From DAITBA01 sp036824005 (lineage in GTDB: Bacteria; Pseudomonadota; Gammaproteobacteria; Burkholderiales; Rhodocyclaceae): a DNA stretch of 64,000 bases. Position numbers and translations under genes: made by a program. The notes beneath the pieces were generated by a model, which made no database searches, was not told where the DNA came from, and saw only the letters and a program-made list of their open reading frames with translations. The stretch covers positions 434,001 to 498,000 of the forward strand of contig DAITBA010000001.1 in assembly GCA_036824005.1 (NCBI GenBank), in the 5' to 3' direction. Below are positions 35,346-42,141 of the stretch, one piece after another; positions within the stretch are counted from its first letter, which is position 1; each line of letters opens with the position of its first letter.

Positions 35346-35900
35346 ATGGTTAACAGCACCGTCAAGCGCACCTTCTTCACGCACGAAGCGGTCGTGCTCA
35401 CCGGGTTCTCCAAGTACATGCTTGATTACCTTGCGCGCGAGGACATCTTTCGTCCTAGCGTCGGGAAGGAAGGTATTCCAGGTAGCAAGCGCCAATACAC
35501 TTTCGATGACGTGGTCTTGCTGCGAGCGCTCAAGACGATCTGCGCTGGAAAGGGTAGGATTCGTCACTTCACCCGGTCGCTGAAGACCTATCGTAGGACC
35601 TTTGGCCCGTTGCTACCGGGGCAGCAAATTGAAAAATTTCTTGTCGTACAGGGGGACAGACTCTGCGCCTACGATAGTGGAGAAGGCCCCATCGACCTAA
35701 TCACTGGGCAGCGCACACTTTCGTTTGTGGTGGATTTGGGAATGGTGGTCCGAGACGTAGGGCGCCACGTCGTCCTTGACCCGACGACAAATGCGCTCCG
35801 GCTTACGAAGGCTGCTAAGCTGAAGGCGGACGCGGAACGGGAGCGGAATTGGGCGCCGATTCGTGAACGCCGGGTGAAGGCCAAGGCGCAAGCAGCTTAA
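35346..35900 (+). CDS. MerR-like transcriptional regulator
   Basis: The product has 184 residues. FTHEAVVLTGFSKYMLDYLAREDIFRP (residues 11-37), then GSKRQYTFDDVVLLRALKTIC (47-67) match the MerR helix-turn-helix and wing (R-x-Y-x-x-x-D-V-x-x-L). The C-terminal half (about 85-184) is not the usual coiled-coil plus metal site; it has a beta-rich part (QQIEKFLVVQGDRLCAYD) and a basic tail. It is the first gene of the deaminase module and is 59 bases from the next, so it probably regulates the module and itself. Ligand unknown. Confidence 0.75.
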   Translation: MVNSTVKRTFFTHEAVVLTGFSKYMLDYLAREDIFRPSVGKEGIPGSKRQYTFDDVVLLRALKTICAGKGRIRHFTRSLKTYRRTFGPLLPGQQIEKFLVVQGDRLCAYDSGEGPIDLITGQRTLSFVVDLGMVVRDVGRHVVLDPTTNALRLTKAAKLKADAERERNWAPIRERRVKAKAQAA

Positions 35901-35959
35901 GGTGAACCGAGTAAGTTCCAGGTTCGCATAGGACATTTGGTTGACGACAGGAGGGCGGC

Positions 35960-36400
35960 ATGAGCATCACTTCCAGCTTCCGGGTGAATGACAGCACCGC
36001 ATTGGCGAAGCAATTCGCCTCAATGGCCGCGGGGTATGTCGACAATCCTCCCAACACCGAGGCCAACCCCGGCGCACTTGTGCCTTTGGAGAACGTGTTT
36101 CGGCTGTTGGAGATGTTCCGATATGACGCTTTCGCGGACGAGAGTCGCGAAAGCGTATTGGCGATGAACGCCCCTGATCAGATCTATCGTATGCGCGTGG
36201 AAACGAAGCCTTGGCATGAGCGGATCGCTCAAGCGCTGCAGACTGCTCTCCAGCAAGCCTACGCTGGTCAACGGAAAGAAGCGGCCATAGACGAGCTTCA
36301 AGACGGCATTCGCGAACTGGTGAAGAGTCGCCCCCTCGAGGCGAACGTGGCAAACCGGGCTAGGACTTTTTTCACTGCGCTGCACGCGCAGCTAGCTTGA
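35960..36400 (+). CDS. Hypothetical protein of the deaminase module
   Basis: This encodes 146 residues of no recognised family. It is predicted helical, with a likely helical bundle in the second half (WHERIAQALQTALQQAYAG, then AIDELQDGIRELVKSRPLE, then NRARTFFTALHAQLA). No signal peptide, membrane segment or catalytic motif is seen. A strong ribosome site (GGAGG) precedes the ATG at 35960. The stop is 6 bases before the metallopeptidase gene, so it is probably produced with it and could be a partner, substrate or adaptor. Confidence 0.65.
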   Translation: MSITSSFRVNDSTALAKQFASMAAGYVDNPPNTEANPGALVPLENVFRLLEMFRYDAFADESRESVLAMNAPDQIYRMRVETKPWHERIAQALQTALQQAYAGQRKEAAIDELQDGIRELVKSRPLEANVANRARTFFTALHAQLA

Positions 36401-36406
36401 CGCGAA

Positions 36407-37708
36407 ATGACCCCGCAAGAGTTCTTGCGGCAAGAATGCCAAAACGTCGCGGCACTACTCGATCAGACTCTTCGTCATGAGTACGGTCTTGACGGAAGTC
36501 AGGACTTCTACGATGAATGCATCACGCGCCTGAAATTCATCGAGGGTCAGATCTCAAGCGCCTCAGACGCGAGTGAGCTTGAGCAGTGGGGGTTTGAGCT
36601 CAACGAGCTGTCGAAGTTGATCTGCCGCATCGAACGGTCGTCTCTCGGTGAGTACTCGTGGCCCTTCGTTGAGGAACTCAAGAAGATGGCGAACGCCATC
36701 TGCATTGAGAACAGCGCATCGGGCAAGCCGTCAAGGATTTACGTACTGGCTGACGGAGGCTTGGATGCGTACAGCATCTTCCCAGAGCCAAAGCGACCGT
36801 CGCACCGCAACCGGCTCCTCCTCACGATTGTTTTTCCGAAATCGCTCAAGCACTTCGTGCTGCTTCACTCGATTCTCGGACATGAACTCGGGCACGCGAT
36901 CTGGAGGTGCTCCAAACACGAATACGCGATCAGGAAGGACGTGCTGGCAAAATTCGTCGGTGTGCAGGGAGTGTTTGCCGATCAAAGCGCCACTGTGGCC
37001 CACGTGTTTTCCTCAACTGCTCCCGCTGAGGTTAAGTCGCTGCTGTCGGTCATGGCCACACACGGGATCAATCAGGGAAATTTCTTCCAGTGGGCCAATT
37101 GGGAATCGTGGATCGAAGAGATTCTCTGTGACTTGGTTGGGTTGGTGGCTTTCGGTCCCAGTTTCGTGGCTGCTCAGTGCAATCTTCTCCCCAGCATCAA
37201 TCCGAACACGCACGGATTCGGGCCAAACCACCCTTCGGCTGCATGGCGAATCAACTTGATTCTTCGCGGGGCAGCAATTCTTGGCCTTGATGCCCTCCCG
37301 CCTCAGGCACATCCAAGTAGCTCCAAGGTCAAAGAATTTTGGACGAAGATGCATTCGTCGAGAACAGTGGACCTTTGGTTCGACGTCCTCAGCGACGCTC
37401 AACTGAGCGATGCGCTGGGCGGTGTATCCGCGCTTCTGCAGAAGTACCAACCCGCAGGTTACACGCACCCGGACGCCGAAACCGTGTGGGAACTTGTCCG
37501 CAGTCTGGAACGGGGCGTTCCGCCCGTGGGGTTTGCACTTACAGCGGAAAGTACGCCTGCCTGCAAGCATCGTGATTTCAGAGAAATTCTCTACGCTGGA
37601 TGGATAGCCTCCGTTCAGCCGGGCGCGCTGCCCTTCGAGCGGGTGAATCGACTGTGCGAACACGCGATCATGCAGCAGAGCGCGATCGACATTTACCTAA
37701 ACGGCTAG
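36407..37708 (+). CDS. Predicted zinc metallopeptidase (HELGH motif)
   Basis: The product has 433 residues. A zincin motif His159-Glu-Leu-Gly-His163 lies in LLHSILGHELGHAIWR. A downstream helix WIEEILCDLVGLVAFGPSF offers Glu237/Glu238 or Asp242 as third zinc ligand, the gluzincin arrangement. The N-terminal 140 residues are helical and unassigned; the C-terminal 150 show no known domain. There is no signal peptide, so it should act in the cytoplasm. It is 6 bases after orf146 and 4 bases before the dCTP deaminase gene, a spacing that implies joint expression. The G+C content is visibly below that of the chromosomal genes. Role inferred: regulated proteolysis in the module. Confidence 0.7.
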   Translation: MTPQEFLRQECQNVAALLDQTLRHEYGLDGSQDFYDECITRLKFIEGQISSASDASELEQWGFELNELSKLICRIERSSLGEYSWPFVEELKKMANAICIENSASGKPSRIYVLADGGLDAYSIFPEPKRPSHRNRLLLTIVFPKSLKHFVLLHSILGHELGHAIWRCSKHEYAIRKDVLAKFVGVQGVFADQSATVAHVFSSTAPAEVKSLLSVMATHGINQGNFFQWANWESWIEEILCDLVGLVAFGPSFVAAQCNLLPSINPNTHGFGPNHPSAAWRINLILRGAAILGLDALPPQAHPSSSKVKEFWTKMHSSRTVDLWFDVLSDAQLSDALGGVSALLQKYQPAGYTHPDAETVWELVRSLERGVPPVGFALTAESTPACKHRDFREILYAGWIASVQPGALPFERVNRLCEHAIMQQSAIDIYLNG

Positions 37709-37712
37709 CGAA

Positions 37713-38345
37713 ATGCCCGCCGCTCTTTCGAGAAGTTCGATCGCGAAACGCATCTCCGACGGGGATCTGGTCATTTCTCCGATTCTCGATCGGGAGCAAC
37801 TTGGTCCCTCGTCAGTCGATCTGCGAATGGGCACGGTGGCTTTGATGTCCCGCGCCGGTGCGCAGTCGCATGTTGATCCGGTAGACTACCTTCCGGGGAC
37901 CAACGCCCCCCATGCTGACGCGCAACTACGTCAGCAAAAGCATGAGCGCGTCGATATCCCCTTCACAAGGTCATTTCTGCTACACCCGGGCTCATTGATT
38001 CTTGCGCCCACCCTCGAGTGGGTGGTTATTCCACCCAATTTGCAAGGAGTCGTCACAGCCCGTTCTTCTTGGGCGCGAGAGGGCTTGAACATTGCAACGG
38101 CAACGATCGTGAACCCTGGCTATCGGGGAATCATCACACTGGAACTTGCGAATTTCGGTGAGATACCGATCCGGCTCTACCCCGGCCTGAGAATCGCACA
38201 GATCGCCTTCTATTCGCTCGAACAGCGCGACGAGCAAGAAGACGCCATCGGACTTCAGGGTCAGTTCGATATGAGCTTTGAACCAAAGGCTGGCGAGCTA
38301 TCCAAGGCAGATGAGCCGTTCATCAAGGTGGCAAGGCGGGTGTAG
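37713..38345 (+). CDS. dCTP deaminase-family protein
   Basis: This encodes 210 residues of the dUTPase/dCTP deaminase fold. The start region LGPSSVDLRMG is the family N-terminal motif. VVTARSSWAREGL carries Ser118/Ser119 and Arg122, and YRGIITLELANFG carries Glu144, matching the catalytic Ser-Arg-Glu set of E. coli Dcd (S111, R115, E138). IPIRLYPGLRIAQIAF completes the core. It should convert dCTP to dUTP. The C-terminus is longer than and unlike housekeeping Dcd. As the last gene of the module in a mobile element, it may be a phage-defence nucleotide-depletion enzyme rather than housekeeping dcd. Confidence 0.82.
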   Translation: MPAALSRSSIAKRISDGDLVISPILDREQLGPSSVDLRMGTVALMSRAGAQSHVDPVDYLPGTNAPHADAQLRQQKHERVDIPFTRSFLLHPGSLILAPTLEWVVIPPNLQGVVTARSSWAREGLNIATATIVNPGYRGIITLELANFGEIPIRLYPGLRIAQIAFYSLEQRDEQEDAIGLQGQFDMSFEPKAGELSKADEPFIKVARRV

Positions 38346-38608
38346 CGTGCGCCATGATGCGCAGGTCAGGGGCTTCAAGGTGTGGCGGTGCGAACCGGGG
38401 TACTGGTCGCCGGGCAGTTGATGCTGAGCCTCACGAACGATCCACGAACCTGTGCTTCGCCTCCGTCGCGTACGAACGGTCCCACGACGACGGCGTCGAT
38501 ACCCATCTGCCCACTAAAACGGGCACCTGACCGCCGATAGTAAGCCGCATGACGGGGCGGTACGGGGGTGATTGTGATCGGGCAGAATAGGGGCATGACT
38601 TCAAAAAG

Positions 38609-38644
38609 TGTGCCCAAGATTGTGCCCATGTTCCAGACTGGAAC
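38609..38644. repeat. Right arm-type octamers and adjacent palindrome
   Basis: Two octamers TGTGCCCA (starting 38609 and 38621) form a 22-bp unit identical but for one base to 14966-14987. It directly joins the dyad GTTCCAG-A-CTGGAAC (38630-38644). The position 58 bases inside the right direct repeat mirrors the left end, as expected for recombinase and accessory-protein sites. Confidence 0.62.
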
Positions 38645-38688
38645 CACAACAACCAAGCAATGGCGCGGGTTTGCGCCTGTTCGCTAGC

Positions 38689-38700
38689 TTCTGCATAGGA
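38689..38700 (+). repeat. Right 12-bp direct repeat, candidate attR core
   Basis: TTCTGCATAGGA is an exact copy of the mnmE 3'-end sequence at 14835-14846, in the same orientation. It is followed 5 bases later by parS. In the uninserted chromosome mnmE would therefore end right beside parS. Confidence 0.7.
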
Positions 38701-38705
38701 TCGAA

Positions 38706-38721
38706 TGTTTCACGTGAAACA
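38706..38721. promoter_or_regulatory. parS: parS centromere site 1 (perfect)
   Basis: TGTTTCACGTGAAACA matches the canonical 16-bp parS palindrome bound by ParB exactly. It lies 5 bases outside the right end of the integrated element and about 10 kb from parAB. Confidence 0.93.
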
Positions 38722-38861
38722 TTCATGCCCGCTGCTAGAGCTTGGCGCCAGCTGCCAGGACGACAAGGAGATCACAACTGACGCCGCGGAGCGTCCCTTG
38801 GCGGCGTGCTTCGTTGCATTGCGTAACCGTTGGTCGGCGCCGCCGGTGTCTGCGTCGTGAA

Positions 38862-39638
38862 ATGATCCCGCTCGATTGGCTGCTGCTATGCGCTGGGGCA
38901 TTCGTCGCCGGCCTGGTCGACGCGGTGGTTGGCGGCGGCGGGCTAGTCCAGATTCCGCTGCTTTTCAGTAGCTTGCCGAATGCGGCGCCGGCTACGCTAT
39001 TCGGCACCAACAAGATGGCATCGGTATTTGGTACCAGCAGCGCTGCCTGGCGCTATGCCAGTCGCGTTGTCGTGCCCTGGCGCGCAATTCTGCCGGCGAC
39101 GGTATCGGCATTCGTGCTGTCCTACGCCGGGGCGATGACTGTGGCGGTTCTGCCGCCATTGCTGCTGCGGCCATTGGTGTTGGTGCTGCTCATCGGCGTT
39201 GCCATCTACACCTATGCCCGCAAAGACTTCGGCGCCACGGACCAAGGCAGGCGCCACGGCCTGCGCGATGGGTTCGTCGCTGTGCTGCTCGGTGGCGTCA
39301 TCGGCTTCTACGATGGTTTCTTCGGTCCGGGGACCGGAAGCTTCCTGATCTTTTTGTTTGTGCGCTTGTTCGGCTTGGACTTCTTGCGCGCATCGGCCGG
39401 TGCAAAAGTAGTCAATGCAGCCACGAACGTGGCCGCATTGCTCTATTTCGGCCTAAACGGCAATTGGATCTGGCAGCTGGGCTTGGCCATGGCGGCTTTC
39501 AATATGGGCGGCGCCCTGGTCGGCACGAACCTGGCCCTGCGCCACGGGACCGGCTTCGTACGGCGCGTATTTCTGATTGTTGTAGTCGTCTTGATCGCCA
39601 AGTTCGCTTACGATACGGTTGTCCTAAACTACGGCTGA
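38862..39638 (+). CDS. TauE/SafE-family sulfite/organosulfur exporter
   Basis: The product has 258 residues and about eight hydrophobic segments. The TauE/SafE signature is repeated twice: AGLVDAVVGGGGLVQIPLL near residue 15 and GVIGFYDGFFGPGTGSFLI near 140. These inner-membrane proteins export sulfite, sulfoacetate or similar anions; the substrate is not readable here. The ATG at 38862 starts the first membrane helix; longer in-frame starts add non-homologous sequence. It lies alone between parS and the ABC transporter operon. Confidence 0.88.
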   Translation: MIPLDWLLLCAGAFVAGLVDAVVGGGGLVQIPLLFSSLPNAAPATLFGTNKMASVFGTSSAAWRYASRVVVPWRAILPATVSAFVLSYAGAMTVAVLPPLLLRPLVLVLLIGVAIYTYARKDFGATDQGRRHGLRDGFVAVLLGGVIGFYDGFFGPGTGSFLIFLFVRLFGLDFLRASAGAKVVNAATNVAALLYFGLNGNWIWQLGLAMAAFNMGGALVGTNLALRHGTGFVRRVFLIVVVVLIAKFAYDTVVLNYG

Positions 39639-39822
39639 AGGACGCATTCCGATGCCATGGCTACTCGGGCGCAGGGAGGAGCGAAGTGATTCAAATATGG
39701 ACACGAATGGCTTAACGCTTGTATCATGTTTGCAGGCTCGCCGGCGGCGACACGGAAACACCGACGATGACGCGGCGACCCGGCAACTGCAATAACATCA
39801 ACCAGGAGCAGGAGGAGACCTC

Positions 39823-40968
39823 ATGAAGTGCAGAACACTGGTGGTTGCAATATTCTCCGCCATGGCCGTCACGCTGGCCCATGCGGACATCAATGTCGGC
39901 GTCGTACTGTCGGCAACCGGCCCGGCCGCATCGCTCGGGATCCCAGAAAAGAACACCTTCGCTCTAATGCCGACCAGCATCGGCGGCCAGAAGGTAAATT
40001 ACATCGTTCTCGATGACGCCTCCGACACGACTACCGCCGTGAAGAACACGCGCAAGCTCATCGGCGAGGACAAGGTCGATGTGGTGGTCGGCTCGACCAT
40101 TACGCCCAACTCTCTGGCCATGATCGACGTGGTCGCCGAGGCAGAGACGCCGATGATCTCCATGTCCGCATCTGCGCGCATTGTCGATCCCGTGGATGCC
40201 AAACGCCGCTGGGTGTTCAAGACGCCACAGAACGATATCCAGATGTCCACCGCCATCGTCGAGCACATGCTCGCCAACGGGGTGAAATCGGTTGGCTTCA
40301 TAGGATTCTCGGACGCGTATGGTGAAGGATGGTGGCAGCAGTTCTCCACCATTGCCGAGGCACGCAAGGTCAAGATCGTTGCCAGCGAACGCTACAACCG
40401 GGCCGACACGTCTGTCACCGGGCAGGTACTTAAGCTCACGACGGCAAATCCGGATGCGGTACTGATAGCCGGGTCGGGGACGCCGGCGGCACTGCCGCAG
40501 CTAACCCTGAAGGAGCGGGGGTACAAGGGTCTCGTGTATCAAACCCACGGCGTGGCGAACAATGACTTCCTGCGTGTCGGCGGCAAGAATGTCGATGGCA
40601 CCTTCTTGCCCGCCGGGCCCGTGCTCGTGGCGGCACAGTTGCCGGATTCGAATCCAGTCAAGAAAGTCGCGCTGGATTACGTGAGCAAGTACGAAGCAGT
40701 TCACGGCAAGGGCAGCATCTCGACCTTCGGTGCCCACGCCTGGGATGCCGGAGTGCTGCTGCAGAATGCAGTTCCTGTGGCGCTTAAGAAGGCGCAACCG
40801 GGAACGAAGGAGTTTCGTGCCGCCCTGCGCGATGCTCTGGAAAACCTCAAGAACGTCGTGGCAGCCCATGGCGTGTTCAACATGAGCCCGCAGGATCATC
40901 TTGGACTCGACCAGCGCGCCCGGGTGATGGTCAAGATCGACGGCGGTGCCTGGAAGCTCATTCAGTAG
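39823..40968 (+). CDS. Branched-chain amino acid-type ABC transporter substrate-binding protein
   Basis: This encodes 381 residues of the LivJ/LivK-like type I periplasmic-binding fold. A signal peptide covers residues 1-21 (MKCRTLVVAIFSAMAVTLAHA). Then come DINVGVVLSATGPAASLGIPE, NTRKLIGEDKVDVVVGSTITPN and GAHAWDAGVLLQNAV, all typical. Substrates of this family include branched-chain amino acids, amides, urea and aromatic acids; the ligand is not deducible. A ribosome site GGAGGAG precedes the ATG. It is the first gene of a five-component, four-gene operon. Confidence 0.92.
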   Translation: MKCRTLVVAIFSAMAVTLAHADINVGVVLSATGPAASLGIPEKNTFALMPTSIGGQKVNYIVLDDASDTTTAVKNTRKLIGEDKVDVVVGSTITPNSLAMIDVVAEAETPMISMSASARIVDPVDAKRRWVFKTPQNDIQMSTAIVEHMLANGVKSVGFIGFSDAYGEGWWQQFSTIAEARKVKIVASERYNRADTSVTGQVLKLTTANPDAVLIAGSGTPAALPQLTLKERGYKGLVYQTHGVANNDFLRVGGKNVDGTFLPAGPVLVAAQLPDSNPVKKVALDYVSKYEAVHGKGSISTFGAHAWDAGVLLQNAVPVALKKAQPGTKEFRAALRDALENLKNVVAAHGVFNMSPQDHLGLDQRARVMVKIDGGAWKLIQ

Positions 40969-41103
40969 CGCCGGTCGTCCGTAGCGGCTGCTTGGCGGGA
41001 CCGCCGCGTTTCCCGTCACTCTCCGGTCGCCCCGTGGGGGCGGCCGGGCGGGCCGCAGGCAGTGGCGCCCCCCACCGCTGCATCGAACGTATATCCACTC
41101 AAT

Positions 41104-42141
41104 ATGAATTTCGAGATCGCGCTCCTGCTGGCGCAGGACGGCATTACCAACGGGGCAATCTATGCCCTGATGGCACTGGCACTGGTGCTGGTATTCGCTG
41201 TCACGCGGGTGATCTTTATTCCCCAGGGGGAGTTCGTTGCCTTCGGTGCGCTGACGCTGGCCAACTTCCAGGCCGGAAAAGTGCCGGGCACGATCTGGCT
41301 GCTTCTCGGGGCGGGCGTACTCGTGGTGCTCATGGAGGGCATTAGGGCGGGACGCAGCGGCGTGCCGATGCGACCGGCCAGGCTACTGCTTTGGAACATC
41401 GCCTATCCTCTGCTCGCGGCGGCCATCGCGTATTGGGCGGAGCCGGCGAAGTGGCCCCTGGTATTGCAGATCCTGCTGTCCCTGGCGCTCGTCGTGCCGC
41501 TCGGACCGATGATGTATCGGCTGGCCTATCAGCCGGTGGCAGAGGCCTCGGTGCTGGTTCTGCTGATCGTTTCCGTTGCGGTACATCTTGCCCTGGTGGG
41601 GCTTGGACTGCTGTTCTTCGGCGCCGAGGGCTCGCGCACCCCGGCGTTTAGCGAAACTTCCCTGCAAGTTGGTACGCTGCTGATAAACGGCCAGACCCTT
41701 TGGGTCGTCGGCTGTAGCCTTGCCCTGATCGTCGCGCTCTACCAGTTCTTCGAACGCACGGTCTACGGCAAGGCGCTACGCGCCACGGCTATCAATCGCA
41801 CCGGCGCCCGGCTCATGGGCATCAGCACGGTCATGGCCGGGCGGTTGTCCTTTACAGTGGCAGCCCTGATCGGCGCCTTTTCTGGCGTGCTGATCGCGCC
41901 GATCACGACCATCTACTACGACACGGGATTCCTCGTCGGGCTGAAAGGCTTCGTCGGCGCCATTGTCGGCGGGCTGGCGAGCTATCCCATCGCCGCCGCC
42001 GGGGCGCTGCTCGTGGGTCTGCTCGAATCCTATTCTTCTTTCTGGGCGAGTGCCTTCAAAGAGGTGATCGTATTTACGCTGATCATACCGGTACTGCTTT
42101 GGCGTTCGCTCACCACGCACCATGTGGAGGAGGAAGAGTGA
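41104..42141 (+). CDS. Branched-chain amino acid-type ABC permease, LivH family
   Basis: The protein has 345 residues with 8-9 membrane segments. It starts MNFEIALLLAQDGITNGAIYALMALALVLVFAVT, matching LivH. The coupling-helix region GKALRATAINRTGARLMGIS near residue 225 and the end SYPIAAAGALLVGLLESYSSFW are family features. It is longer than E. coli LivH because of an insertion (about 70-115) containing two extra hydrophobic stretches. The stop overlaps the next start (TGATG). Confidence 0.92.
   Translation: MNFEIALLLAQDGITNGAIYALMALALVLVFAVTRVIFIPQGEFVAFGALTLANFQAGKVPGTIWLLLGAGVLVVLMEGIRAGRSGVPMRPARLLLWNIAYPLLAAAIAYWAEPAKWPLVLQILLSLALVVPLGPMMYRLAYQPVAEASVLVLLIVSVAVHLALVGLGLLFFGAEGSRTPAFSETSLQVGTLLINGQTLWVVGCSLALIVALYQFFERTVYGKALRATAINRTGARLMGISTVMAGRLSFTVAALIGAFSGVLIAPITTIYYDTGFLVGLKGFVGAIVGGLASYPIAAAGALLVGLLESYSSFWASAFKEVIVFTLIIPVLLWRSLTTHHVEEEE

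Larger units (their letters stand above)
14835..38700. mobile_element. Integrative element in the mnmE 3' end carrying type I-E CRISPR-Cas and a dCTP deaminase module
   Basis: The element is bounded by exact 12-bp repeats (14835-14846 and 38689-38700). It has an integrase next to the left end, clusters of the octamer TGTGCCCA just inside both ends, an AlpA-like regulator and a replication-type gene set, and it splits mnmE from the parS, transporter and mnmG genes. Cargo consists of a 69-repeat CRISPR array, eight cas genes, IS91-type and Sir2 remnants, and a four-gene dCTP deaminase module. No conjugation or capsid genes are seen, so it is either a satellite, a mobilisable element or a decayed larger element. 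Confidence 0.72.
38346..38861. other. Right end of the element and parS region
   Basis: This 516-base gap lies between the deaminase gene and the TauE-like gene. It holds two TGTGCCCA octamers (38609-38630), a perfect 15-bp dyad (38630-38644), the right 12-bp direct repeat (38689-38700) and a perfect parS (38706-38721). The first 250 bases show nothing recognisable; a 93-codon minus-strand frame there has no family features. Confidence 0.65.

Noticed and set aside
14966..38630. The shared 22-bp sequence (14966-14987 and 38609-38630) as the att core
   Set aside because: It is made of two octamers that also occur singly and inverted nearby, and it lies outside any gene. The exact 12-bp repeat in mnmE is outside it at both ends and matches a known target, so the 22-bp unit is better read as an arm site.
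38375..38656. A 93-codon minus-strand frame at the right end of the element
   Set aside because: No family resemblance, no ribosome site, and its start lies within recombination-site sequence.
38595..38687. A 30-codon frame through the right-end octamers
   Set aside because: It has no ribosome site and its content follows from the octamer repeats.
39708..39723. A sigma-54-like sequence (TGGC-N7-TTGTA) upstream of the ABC transporter operon
   Set aside because: The essential GC of the -12 element is GT here, so it is unlikely to be functional.
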